Source: Candidatus Zhuqueibacterota bacterium | GTDB taxonomy: Bacteria > Zhuqueibacterota > Zhuqueibacteria > Oceanimicrobiales > Oceanimicrobiaceae | DNA length: 64,000 nucleotides | NCBI GenBank assembly: GCA_029262055.1 | Contig: JAJDAD010000024.1 | Location: forward strand, 1 to 64,000 | Direction of reading: 5' to 3' | Shown here: positions 17,951 to 26,591 of the stretch, piece after piece | Layout: each line of letters begins with the position of its first letter | Numbering within the stretch: position 1 is the stretch's first letter | Program-made: the position numbers and the translations under genes | The notes under the pieces: generated by a model | Seen by the model: only the letters and a program-made list of their open reading frames with translations | Databases searched by the model: none | Told to the model about the DNA's origin: nothing

Positions 17951-19849
17951 TCAATTGTTTAGCTGCCTGCCTTGTAAGAGCCGCAGCTTTTGCCGGACCT
18001 CCTCAACGTAGAGGCTGTTAGGGTAGTTGATCAGGACGTTCTCGTACGCTGCAAAGGCCTTTTCCGGTGAATTGAGTCCGACTTCATAAATCTCCGCGAT
18101 GCGCTTCTGGGCCAGGCCACAGTGCACGCTGTCCGGGATTCTTCGCAGGAGAGTGTCCAGGTAGGCGACCGCAGACAGAAATTGGCCTTGCTCGTTTGCT
18201 AATTCTCCCAACTTCAGCAAGGCGTCGTCGACGATCTCTGCATCTTCATGAACCGACAGCAGCCTGGCAAGCGAATCCGCGGCAGCGGCCGGCTTACGCT
18301 GCAATGAAAGCAGCTCGGCCCGGGCATAAATCGCGAGGGCTTCTGCAGATTTTTTCTGATTCTCTTCGATAAGCAGTGTCAACTCCAGCGCGTCATTGAC
18401 ATACTTTTGGTCGACGCCTGCCTGACCCATTTTGTCCAGTATGCCGCCCAGAAGCGCCAGAGACCCTGAATAGTCACCGTTAAGGAATTGCAGGTAGGCG
18501 GCTTTGTAAGTCGCTAAGTCCCGCAGGGGTGCATTGTCGGTAAGGGTCTCCCCGGCACGTTCATACCAGGTCTTTGCGGTTTGCAGATCCCCGGTGGCCG
18601 TGTAACAATCACCGATTCGGAAGAACGCGTCCGTTGTTTTGCGGCCGCGCGGGTATGCCCGAGCCAGGCGTTGATAAGCGGCCAATGCATTTTCCGTTTC
18701 AAACAGCTCATCAAAGTAAATCTCACCGACTTGAAACAGGGACTCCTGCGCCCACGTTGCCTTTGCATCTCTGGCGATCACGGCTTCAAAGAGGGCGATC
18801 GCTTCTCGCGGATGCCCCTGCTTCTGTTTGGAAACCGCGACCCCGTACATCGCTCGCGGGCGATACGGCGATGACGGGTAACCGGAGAGAATGAGAGCGT
18901 ATGCGCCCTCGGCATGATCAAACTTCCCCGCCTTCAGTGCTTTCTCCGCGAAGAAGTAGATTTCTTTCCCGGACTGGTCCAGCACCTTCTGGTTCGGCGG
19001 GCGGGTCTCCTCCAGCAGCTTGAATTGCTGTAGCGCCAGACTAAATTGTTCCTGTCGAAGGTAGAGGTTTGCCAGCAGGCGACGAACAAGGTGGCTCTCC
19101 TTCCGGCGAGAGAGTTGCTCTTTCAGCACCTCGATCACCTGGGTCGCATCATCCTCGGACTTGGTGTAGCCCATTATCCGCCGCTCAACATAGGCAAACT
19201 GATTCGGGTTCCGCGCGAGATGTTTCACGTACTCCGCGGTTGCCTCTTTGTATTTGAGCCGAAGTACGTAAATGTTGGCGAGCTCAAAAACGAACAGATC
19301 GTCACTCTTAAAAATCTTGCGTCCCTGCTGGTAAACCTTAATGCCCTCGTCGTACAGCCGGTTGCTTATCATGGCATTGGCCACGTAGGTGTACGCTGGT
19401 TTCTGGCTCTTAAAAGACTCGATGGCCGCGCTCCAGGTTTTAAGCGCCTGCTCATGCGCGCCTTGATTGTACAGAACATTTCCCAGGTCGGCGTGGAAGC
19501 GCACGCTATTTGTGCGGTTGATTTGCTGCCTGACGATGTCGGCAAGCCCCTCAAACTGCTTCAGCCGAAGCATGTTGCGCTTGACCCCTTCGTAGTATAA
19601 CTGGTTCTGGGGCACCTGGCTGAACAGAGCGCTGTAGATTTTTAGCGCGGCGGAGTGGTGTCCCCGCCTTTCATAGTCCTGCGCGACCCGGATTTGGTTC
19701 CGGCCCGATCCCGCAACTTGTTTTTCCGCGGCCGGTGCTTGGGCCCGGCAAGGGATGACGAACGCCGTCAGAAGCAAGCCAAGCCCCAAGCAAAAAGAGA
19801 CCATGATGGAACCGGGTGATCCGGGCCCCGCCTTGCGATAATGTCCCAC
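17951..19849 (-). CDS. exported TPR-repeat protein of the envelope train
   Basis: A 632-residue protein with an N-terminal hydrophobic signal (SIMVSFCLGLGLLLTAFVIP, about residues 14-33) and cleavage likely after RAQA. Nearly the whole remainder is tetratricopeptide and related helical repeats (AVSKQKQGHPREAIALFEAV; LFQVGEIYFDELFETENAL; ALLKLGELANEQGQFLSAVA), a layout seen in YbgF/BamD-like and other periplasmic scaffolds. Its ATG directly abuts the end of the DUF4175 gene (0-base gap). A partner role for DUF4175 or the DUF4159 protein is inferred from position only. Confidence 0.78.
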   Translation of the reverse strand: MGHYRKAGPGSPGSIMVSFCLGLGLLLTAFVIPCRAQAPAAEKQVAGSGRNQIRVAQDYERRGHHSAALKIYSALFSQVPQNQLYYEGVKRNMLRLKQFEGLADIVRQQINRTNSVRFHADLGNVLYNQGAHEQALKTWSAAIESFKSQKPAYTYVANAMISNRLYDEGIKVYQQGRKIFKSDDLFVFELANIYVLRLKYKEATAEYVKHLARNPNQFAYVERRIMGYTKSEDDATQVIEVLKEQLSRRKESHLVRRLLANLYLRQEQFSLALQQFKLLEETRPPNQKVLDQSGKEIYFFAEKALKAGKFDHAEGAYALILSGYPSSPYRPRAMYGVAVSKQKQGHPREAIALFEAVIARDAKATWAQESLFQVGEIYFDELFETENALAAYQRLARAYPRGRKTTDAFFRIGDCYTATGDLQTAKTWYERAGETLTDNAPLRDLATYKAAYLQFLNGDYSGSLALLGGILDKMGQAGVDQKYVNDALELTLLIEENQKKSAEALAIYARAELLSLQRKPAAAADSLARLLSVHEDAEIVDDALLKLGELANEQGQFLSAVAYLDTLLRRIPDSVHCGLAQKRIAEIYEVGLNSPEKAFAAYENVLINYPNSLYVEEVRQKLRLLQGRQLNN

Positions 19850-22800
19850 CTATTCAGCCTCCTGCTGTTGCGCAAGAGCCTCAAAATATTTCTGAATCAG
19901 CTCTTTGTAGTCCTTTGAGTAATTTTCCTTTAACGAGCGCAGGAGTTCGTTGTGCAGTTGATCCTGCTTTGAGGGCCGCAGCTCAGGCAGCTGGCTGGGG
20001 CTGGCTGTCTCGTAACTCTTGCCGGCCTCTGCTTTTCTCTTCTGGCTGTGGTCGCGATCCTGCATGGAACGCTGTGCATCCAGCAGCCGCGACAGGATCC
20101 TTTTTTGGCGCTGAATCGTCGATCTGTTGACATTGTTGCGCTGCAGCTCCCGCACAACCTCCTCCATCTCTTCGCCGACCTTTCCGAGGTCGCCGAGCAG
20201 CTCCGACTGTTTACCCGCCTCACGCATCAGTTCTTCCAGTGATTTGCGCACAGCGGCCTGCTCGGCTGCGAGACGCGCCATCCCTGCCTGCTGCTGCATC
20301 GACAGCCCGCCCTGCTCCCCCATCTGCGAAGTCTGCTGGTTGACACCCTGCTGCTGGTTCGAGACTCCCATCATCCGTTGCATCATTTCCTCAAAACCCA
20401 CTCCCGACGATGCTCCCTGCAGCCCCTGCATGGAACTGCGCAAGCCGGAAACAGCCTCATTTAACCCGGACATTGCTGTTTGCTGACTCTTTGCGGACTT
20501 TCCGGGGCTACGTGACTCCAGGCCGTTTTGTGATTCCTGCATTCCGCTCATCGCCTTCCCCAGGGCTTTCCCGATCTCTGGTGTCACAAAAAAGGTGTTC
20601 TGCGAAAGCTCATAAAGCTGGCTCGTCGTTCTACCCAGGCCGGAAATCAGGTCCTGCTGGCTTTGCGCTGCATCCCGCAGGCCCGGCGTGTTGCGATCAG
20701 ACCCCTTTGTCTCCTCTAGCAAGCCCTCCTGACGTTTGGACAAATTCAGGAGGTCGTGGGATGATTGCCGCATCGCCTGCATGATTTTGCGTTTTTCTTC
20801 TTCTGACATCTGATCCTTGGCCTGCTGCAGCGACTCAGCCATTTGCTGCAAGCCTTCGGAGATTTCCTGGCCGCTCTGTTGTGCGGCTTGACTCTGTCCG
20901 GACTGAAATTGTTGGGCCGCCTGTTGCATCTTTTGCGAAACCTCGTTCTGCAACTGCGCTTGTGCGGCCTCCACAGCCTCCGTCGGCGTTTGCGGGAGTT
21001 CTTCCATTTGCTTGCGCAACTCGTCTAGCTTTTGAGCGAGGTCCTCCGCGTCCTTCTTGATGTCTTCCTGCTCTTCGGCGTACTTGCTCTGATCCTGCTT
21101 GCTGCCGCCCTCGGACTCTTGGTTCAGCTCTTCCTGGCGGCGCTTGAGATCTTGCGCTTTACGAATCGATTCATCCAGTTGCTGCTCCATTTGCAGTTTC
21201 TTTAAGAGGTTCAACGTCCTTTCCATACTCTGGAGAAAGTCCTCCTGAGACTTGGACAGCTCCTGCATAGCTTTTTGCAGCTCTTGCGGATCCAGTTCGG
21301 CCATAGACTCTTGCAGCTCTTCCAGTTTTTCGCGCATCTCGGGCGTGAGCATTTCCTGAATGAGTGTCTGCAGCTCCTGGTATTTACTCAAGGTCTCCGG
21401 AGAAAGCAGGTCGTTTTGCTCCATGCGCTCGACCATCTCGTCGAGTGCCTCTTGAAATTCCTCCAATTGCTCCTGGGCCTGAGCCTGGGCCTTCGCGGCT
21501 TCCTGAATCTCCTGTTTCTCCTCCCACTCAAGCTCAGGATCGCGCTTCATTTCCTGCACAATCTCATCTACCGCGTCTTTCAAGGACTTGCTCTCCTGGT
21601 AGATTTCCTCCAACTCTTCGTAAGCACTCTCGTGGGTCGACTCTACTTCTTCATACATTTCATAAATAGATGGAAAGCGAGCCTGAAAGGTCGAGCTCAC
21701 CGCTGACTTTGGCCCTGAAACCAGGTCCGTATCAAACACTTCGGCGTAGTAGCTGACCACGTCTTCCGGCTTAAGGTCCAGTGCGGACAGATCCCAGAGA
21801 TAGTTGACCAGCGCGTTATCCGCAGCCTGGGATTCCATCGTAATTGCAACATAGGTCAGAGGCCCCTCGTCAATGCCCTCTTGTAGCACACGATAGCCGA
21901 GACGTAGCCTGGACAGCCCAAGGTCATCCTCGGCTTCAATCGTTAGCGGAAGCACCAGGTTCTTGTTTAAGTCCAGGTCCCGTCCGGGATAGGTGATTTG
22001 CACAAACGGCTCCCGATCGGCTATGACTGAAACGCGATACTCAATTGGGTTCTGGTTTGTAAGATCCGCTGCATCGCGCAGCAAAAGGTGATAGGTGAGT
22101 GCTTTTTCTACCTTAAAGCTGCCGGTGGCCTGGAACCCCGAGACCTGCAGGGGAAGAGCCGGCTCACCCTCAAACTCAACAGAGGCGCTAACAACGGGCT
22201 TGTTGGTTTCCAAGAACAAAGACGCCTTCGTACCAGGCAAAGCCGAAATGTCACCGACGTTCTCGTCAAGGAATTGCGTTCCCAGCCTGGAGTAGCCCGG
22301 ATATTGCAGTTCGATGCGCAACGTTTTGACCAGCGGTTTTTCGACAACTGAAATGGAATACTTGTCGCTGCTAAAATCCCCCGAAGTCACGAAATAAGTC
22401 TTGTCTTGCCGGATGTCGCTCAGAGTGCAAACCAGGCTGCCGTCGCCTTTCTCTGTTAGTGCTGGTCGCTCAGAATGGTTGGCCCCGGCATTTTCTACCG
22501 TGAGCTCTACTGGCCCGGACACCGGACCGGATGGCACAACCCTGATCTGCAACGACTCACCCTTTATGACTTCGGCGTCGCCGGGCTCAACCCGCAGAGA
22601 GAGGCGAAACCGGTCGAAATCCGCGGCCGGGTTTAGCAGCCGTTGCGATGCAGCAGTGAAGGGAGAATGGAATGTCACAAAAATGATGAGGACGGTGGCC
22701 GCGACTCCCGCCAGTAGCTTCAACGCTTTCCTCGCCGGCTCGTCGCTTGCGACACGCAAAAAATCGAGGTCCCTGCTTTCACTGTGAACTCGTTTCAGAG

Positions 22801-23206
22801 AATCCCCGGCCAACTCTTCTGAGTAGAGCTGATCCTTTTGCTCTCTCTGCATAAAAACCTGAAGCGCATCAGCCAACTTGTCGCGCACGGACGAAAAATG
22901 GGTGCCGACTTTGAGCGCCAGCGAGATATCGTCCGGCGTGTTCTTTTTGAAGAAACGAAATAGCAAGGGCCTGGCCACATACCATAGAAATGTAGCTGAC
23001 AGGGCGGCAGAAACGGCGGTCAACAGAACGTAACGCCCGGATGAGGGCAGGCGAAACACTGTTTCGAGCAAAACGGCGAGGGTGCCGGCAGTCACCGCCA
23101 CCAGGCAAAAGGTCGAAATGCCCTGCACAAGTGCCAGGTTCTTAACGCGCTTCCGGAGGGCATGCAGTCGCGCAAGGATGCTCTCGTAGGTCTCTGGTAG
23201 TCCCAT
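19850..23206 (-). CDS. DUF4175-family membrane protein with long coiled coil
   Basis: An 1118-residue protein. Three membrane helices are visible at about residues 24-48, 56-78 and 163-182. A region of beta-sandwich-like segments (about 190-515; for example FDRFRLSLRVEPGDAEVIKG, LRIELQYPGYSRLG) follows. Then comes a very long Glu/Gln-rich coiled coil (about 520-1110) with Met/Gln-rich stretches such as MGVSNQQQGVNQQTSQMG. This order matches the DUF4175 family, which in many genomes lies near DUF4159 and MoxR/VWA (Bat-like) genes. No MoxR or VWA gene is here. The protein probably spans from the cytoplasmic membrane into the periplasm. Confidence 0.75.
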   Translation of the reverse strand: MGLPETYESILARLHALRKRVKNLALVQGISTFCLVAVTAGTLAVLLETVFRLPSSGRYVLLTAVSAALSATFLWYVARPLLFRFFKKNTPDDISLALKVGTHFSSVRDKLADALQVFMQREQKDQLYSEELAGDSLKRVHSESRDLDFLRVASDEPARKALKLLAGVAATVLIIFVTFHSPFTAASQRLLNPAADFDRFRLSLRVEPGDAEVIKGESLQIRVVPSGPVSGPVELTVENAGANHSERPALTEKGDGSLVCTLSDIRQDKTYFVTSGDFSSDKYSISVVEKPLVKTLRIELQYPGYSRLGTQFLDENVGDISALPGTKASLFLETNKPVVSASVEFEGEPALPLQVSGFQATGSFKVEKALTYHLLLRDAADLTNQNPIEYRVSVIADREPFVQITYPGRDLDLNKNLVLPLTIEAEDDLGLSRLRLGYRVLQEGIDEGPLTYVAITMESQAADNALVNYLWDLSALDLKPEDVVSYYAEVFDTDLVSGPKSAVSSTFQARFPSIYEMYEEVESTHESAYEELEEIYQESKSLKDAVDEIVQEMKRDPELEWEEKQEIQEAAKAQAQAQEQLEEFQEALDEMVERMEQNDLLSPETLSKYQELQTLIQEMLTPEMREKLEELQESMAELDPQELQKAMQELSKSQEDFLQSMERTLNLLKKLQMEQQLDESIRKAQDLKRRQEELNQESEGGSKQDQSKYAEEQEDIKKDAEDLAQKLDELRKQMEELPQTPTEAVEAAQAQLQNEVSQKMQQAAQQFQSGQSQAAQQSGQEISEGLQQMAESLQQAKDQMSEEEKRKIMQAMRQSSHDLLNLSKRQEGLLEETKGSDRNTPGLRDAAQSQQDLISGLGRTTSQLYELSQNTFFVTPEIGKALGKAMSGMQESQNGLESRSPGKSAKSQQTAMSGLNEAVSGLRSSMQGLQGASSGVGFEEMMQRMMGVSNQQQGVNQQTSQMGEQGGLSMQQQAGMARLAAEQAAVRKSLEELMREAGKQSELLGDLGKVGEEMEEVVRELQRNNVNRSTIQRQKRILSRLLDAQRSMQDRDHSQKRKAEAGKSYETASPSQLPELRPSKQDQLHNELLRSLKENYSKDYKELIQKYFEALAQQQEAE

Positions 23207-23213
23207 GCTGCTC

Positions 23214-23885
23214 CTAGTTTGTCAAAGCGTAGACCATGATGTTTGTGCCCATCTGCAGGGCCATTTGCCGAATTTCCGGAGGATCTTCGTGGACGCCCGG
23301 ATCTGCCCAGCCATCGGAGATGTTGGTGTTGAACGTGTAAAGGACCACAAGCCGGTTTTCATGAAACAGGCCGTACGTCCTGGGCGGCCCACCGTCATGC
23401 TCATGGATTTTGGGCGCCCCGCCGGGGAACTTGAAATGACTGTAAAACAGCGGGTGGGAAAAGGGCAGCTCAACCCACTCTTCGCCGGGCAAGACTTTCT
23501 TTATTTCAGAGCGAAACGATTTGTCCATACCATAATCATCGTCGGCGTATAAAAAGCCTCCAGCGAACAAGTATTGTCGCAGGCGCGCAGCATCATCCTT
23601 AGAGAAGTGAACCTTGCCGTGCCCGGTCAAAAACAGAACGGGAACGGTGAACAAATTTTCATCCTGTGCCTCAATTGCTGTCTCGGATGCCGCAACGTCG
23701 GTGTTTGTGTTTTCGGACATGTACTTGAGCAGGTTGGGGATAATCGAGGGGTCGTTATACCAGTCGCCGCCGCCACTGTACTTTAGCCGTGCGATCGTGA
23801 AGGCGCTGGCGGGAGAGGCCGGTTGCGCAAGACCGGCTGCGTAGCTCAAGAAAAAAGAAAGAACAAGGGTCCAGCCTATTAACAT
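23214..23885 (-). CDS. DUF4159 family protein, exported
   Basis: A 223-residue protein with an N-terminal signal (MLIGWTLVLSFFLSYAAGLAQP). DUF4159 hallmarks are FTIARLKYSGGGDWYNDPS, LFLTGHGKVHFSKDDAARLRQYL, FAGGFLYADDDYGMDKSFR, LPFSHPLFYSHFKFPGGAP and DGWADPGVHEDPPE. The fold is related to ThuA/GATase-I domains, and its biochemical role is unknown. It sits 7 bases before DUF4175, and the two families are often neighbours. A shared envelope function is likely. Confidence 0.82.
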   Translation of the reverse strand: MLIGWTLVLSFFLSYAAGLAQPASPASAFTIARLKYSGGGDWYNDPSIIPNLLKYMSENTNTDVAASETAIEAQDENLFTVPVLFLTGHGKVHFSKDDAARLRQYLFAGGFLYADDDYGMDKSFRSEIKKVLPGEEWVELPFSHPLFYSHFKFPGGAPKIHEHDGGPPRTYGLFHENRLVVLYTFNTNISDGWADPGVHEDPPEIRQMALQMGTNIMVYALTN

Positions 23886-23888
23886 TTT

Positions 23889-24398
23889 CTAAAACACTTT
23901 AATACCAACGGTTACTACCATTGCCACTGCTGCTGCTATTTTCGTCAATTTGCTGGCCACGGAGCCTAGAAACGCTCCAACCCCGACCCGCAACGCCTTG
24001 TCCATGTCGCGCGAACTCGCAAACTCAAATGCCGTTGCGCCCGCGAAGGCTCCGGCAAAAGCTCCGAGCAACGTTCCGAGGATTGGCAGGAGCGGCGTTG
24101 CTAAAATGGCCCCGGCTATCCCTCCAATTATCGCCCCGGTCATCCCTGCCCTTGATGCGCCGAATTTACCGGCGGTCCCGGCCCCGATGACAAACTCTAG
24201 TACCTCCGCAAACACTGCGATGGCGAACAAGGCAACAATGACCCAGCCGGTGAGTTCAGAGAAGTCGGTGAACCAGCCATACATCAACGCGTTGCCCGCG
24301 ATCAGAAATGTTCCAGGCAAGCCAACCGGGATAACAAAAATTCCCACAATCATAACGATCCAAAACAGGACTTGCGCAAGGACCTCCACAATGATCAT
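23889..24398 (-). CDS. DUF456 family membrane protein
   Basis: A 169-residue, strongly hydrophobic protein. It begins MIIVEVLAQVLFWIVMIVG and contains VIPVGLPGTFLIAGNALMYGW, the glycine-zipper-like stretch FGASRAGMTGAIIGGIAGAI, and GTLLGAFAGAFAGATAFE. These match the DUF456 family of small multi-pass or glycine-zipper membrane proteins of unknown function. The start at 24398 overlaps the upstream SurA-like gene's stop by 4 bases (ATGA). The longer open frame upstream lies wholly inside that gene and is not used. Confidence 0.8.
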   Translation of the reverse strand: MIIVEVLAQVLFWIVMIVGIFVIPVGLPGTFLIAGNALMYGWFTDFSELTGWVIVALFAIAVFAEVLEFVIGAGTAGKFGASRAGMTGAIIGGIAGAILATPLLPILGTLLGAFAGAFAGATAFEFASSRDMDKALRVGVGAFLGSVASKLTKIAAAVAMVVTVGIKVF

Positions 24399-25681
24399 AG
24401 TGCTTTGATTTCTATGTAAACCTCTTTCTTGATCGCTGTGACGTACTTCTGGAACTCCTGCGTGCGCTTCATGTTCAAGGCCCAGCCCTCTATTTGCTCC
24501 CAATCCTTGGTGATCTCGAGTTTACGCTCATCGCGCCTTTCGTCGAGGCGAATAATATGGTGGCCGAACTTTGTTTTTATCGGTGGCGAGATCCCGCCCG
24601 CGTCCAGGTCGGTAACCGCCTCTTTGAACGCCGGAACCTGAAACTCCTCCAGATCGAAGAAGCCCAAATCACCCCCGGTATCAACGGTCGCGACGTCTTT
24701 TGAGTTTTGTTTCACAGCTTCCGCAAAGGTAAGCTCTCCCGTCACTATTCTCTCCCGCAGGGCAGCAAGCTTAGCAACCGTGGCCTTTTCGTCATCCGGC
24801 GACGTATCTACTCTGAAAAGAATGTGACGTGCCCTGATCTTTTCGCCCACTTTTTTGCTCTGCTGAATGATGTGCAGTCCGTACTGAGTTTGAACCAGTT
24901 CCGATGTTTCTCCCGGACTCAACGCAAAGGCTGCTTCCTCGAACGGTTTCACCATATCGCCAGGCTGCACCAGTCCCAAATCTCCACCATTGGCACTGGA
25001 GCCCGGGTCCTCGGAGAACTGCTTTGCCAGCTCTGCGAAGTCCTCTCCCTTTCTCAGGCGCCGCAAAACCTCCTCGGCCTTTACCTTTACCGCCTCGATC
25101 GCCGTGTCACTGGCCTCCACGCTGACGAGGATGTGGCTGATCCTTACACCATCCTTAACCACGGGCAGGCTGTCACGAAAGGTTTTATAAAAGGCCTCGA
25201 CCTCCTTTCGGGAGATCTGGGTTTCAAAATTTTTGCTCTCCTGCAGCTTTTGGACCAACAAGCGCTCTTCGACTTCGGAACGGAACTCACGCCGGATCTG
25301 GCGCAAGGGGCTGCCAAAATACTCTTCGACGCGATCTTCACTGCCAAGTTGCCGGACCATCTGCTGGATCTGCTCCTCCAGGACAGAGTCGATTTGCTGG
25401 TCGCTAACCGTGACACTGTCCTCTTTAGCCTTCACCAGAAGCGCTTTTTGGGTGATAAGGTTATCGAGCGTCTGTTCGAGGATTTTGTTAAACTTGTCCG
25501 GCGACTTTGAGGGGTCAAGCCCGGACTGAATTGCCAGGCTGTACGCAAACTGTTGCACCTCTGAGCGCAGGATTATGTTGTCGTCCACAATCGCCACGAC
25601 TTTCTCGAGCACGTCTTGCGCCTGTAGTGCCGACGCCAGACAAAGAATGCTGATCATTTTAAGAAATTTCTGTCGCCACAT
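24395..25681 (-). CDS. SurA-like periplasmic peptidyl-prolyl isomerase
   Basis: A 428-residue protein with a signal peptide (ISILCLASALQAQ) followed by a SurA_N-type chaperone domain (VVAIVDDNIILRSEVQQF; LDNLITQKALLVKAKED). Two parvulin domains follow: about residues 175-270 (RISHILVSVEAS ... GLHIIQQ) and 280-380 (ARHILFRVDTS ... FGHHIIRLDE). SurA proteins escort outer-membrane proteins through the periplasm, and two parvulin domains plus the SurA core support that role. It is 7 bases downstream of another parvulin gene. Confidence 0.88.
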   Translation of the reverse strand: MWRQKFLKMISILCLASALQAQDVLEKVVAIVDDNIILRSEVQQFAYSLAIQSGLDPSKSPDKFNKILEQTLDNLITQKALLVKAKEDSVTVSDQQIDSVLEEQIQQMVRQLGSEDRVEEYFGSPLRQIRREFRSEVEERLLVQKLQESKNFETQISRKEVEAFYKTFRDSLPVVKDGVRISHILVSVEASDTAIEAVKVKAEEVLRRLRKGEDFAELAKQFSEDPGSSANGGDLGLVQPGDMVKPFEEAAFALSPGETSELVQTQYGLHIIQQSKKVGEKIRARHILFRVDTSPDDEKATVAKLAALRERIVTGELTFAEAVKQNSKDVATVDTGGDLGFFDLEEFQVPAFKEAVTDLDAGGISPPIKTKFGHHIIRLDERRDERKLEITKDWEQIEGWALNMKRTQEFQKYVTAIKKEVYIEIKAL

Positions 25682-25688
25682 CTGTTTG

Positions 25689-26591
25689 TTATTCTCCCAG
25701 GAAGGTTAATGAGTCGCCCGGTGCGCTCAGAAGGTCGAAGTTTGTTTCTATTGTTAGCTTGCTTTTCGTCTCCTGCAAAAACCGCTCGTAGCGCGCCTGA
25801 CGTTTCTTGGTCAACAATTTCCGCTTTATCTCGTTGCGCACTGACTCCAGGGGCTTAACGTCGCCCTTCTTTTGTTTGTCGACTAGTTTGATTAAGTGGT
25901 AACCAAACTTGGACTTTATGGGCTGAGAAATCGCCTCTTTCCTTAACTTAAATGCGACGGTAGAAATTTCCGAGATCACTTCCTCCGCTGAATAGTAGCC
26001 GAAGTCCCACTCGTCGACATCTGTTGAGTCCGTCTGCAGCTCTTTCGCAATCTTCTCAAAGCTTTCCGACTTGAGCAGGCGCTTGCGGATAGCGCTCGCC
26101 TCCGCCCGGGTCTTTAGAAGTAAATGGTACGTTCTCACCAAGTCCTCGGACAGGATGAATGCGTCCTGGCTCATATCGTAGTATTCTTTTATCTCCTCTT
26201 CTCCCACAATCTGCTCGGGCGGCACTGCCACCTCGAGCAGCCGGTTGATCAGTAGCTCGCGGCGAAGTTTCATGAACTCCGCGTTGAGGTCCTCGCTTTC
26301 ATCCAGGCCGCGCACCATGGCCTCCTCATAAAGGGCCTGGTCGTTAATCCATCGCATCGCAAACTCGCGCAGCTCCGCCGGGGAAAGGGTCTGCTGGAAG
26401 CGCTCAGGGATACCCTCGCGCAGCTCGTCGACCGTGAGCACACGTCCCGCGACCCTGGCGACCACTTGTCCCGGGTCGACAGTCTCTCGTTTACAGCTGA
26501 AAGAGATGCCCAGCAAGACAACGGCGCCGGCTAAACATCCAGCGCCGAACCTAGTCCGCGCTCTCCTCCCTGGAATACCTGTTTTCGTCAA
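25689..26591 (-). CDS. parvulin-type peptidyl-prolyl isomerase, predicted lipoprotein (PrsA/SurA-like)
   Basis: About 300 residues. From a TTG at 26591 the protein starts with a basic stretch and hydrophobic core ending GISFSC, a lipobox that places a lipid-anchored Cys at about residue 32. It has a SurA_N-like helical domain and one parvulin domain (about residues 150-250; VRTYHLLLKTRAEA ... KFGYHLIKLVDKQ). TTG is preferred because a perfect GGAGG lies 6 bases upstream (26602-26598). An ATG at 26612 has no ribosome site and would lengthen the signal peptide. The gene starts about 40 bases inside the mfd 3' end. Confidence 0.8.
   Translation of the reverse strand: MTKTGIPGRRARTRFGAGCLAGAVVLLGISFSCKRETVDPGQVVARVAGRVLTVDELREGIPERFQQTLSPAELREFAMRWINDQALYEEAMVRGLDESEDLNAEFMKLRRELLINRLLEVAVPPEQIVGEEEIKEYYDMSQDAFILSEDLVRTYHLLLKTRAEASAIRKRLLKSESFEKIAKELQTDSTDVDEWDFGYYSAEEVISEISTVAFKLRKEAISQPIKSKFGYHLIKLVDKQKKGDVKPLESVRNEIKRKLLTKKRQARYERFLQETKSKLTIETNFDLLSAPGDSLTFLGE

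Noticed and set aside
19221-19236. TGTTTCACGT resembling a third parS site
   Set aside because: Only the left part matches; the second half diverges from the palindrome and it lies inside a TPR gene.
24707-25510. 267-residue open frame opposite the SurA-like gene
   Set aside because: The opposite strand encodes a convincing two-parvulin SurA-like protein; this frame lacks a ribosome site and any family pattern.
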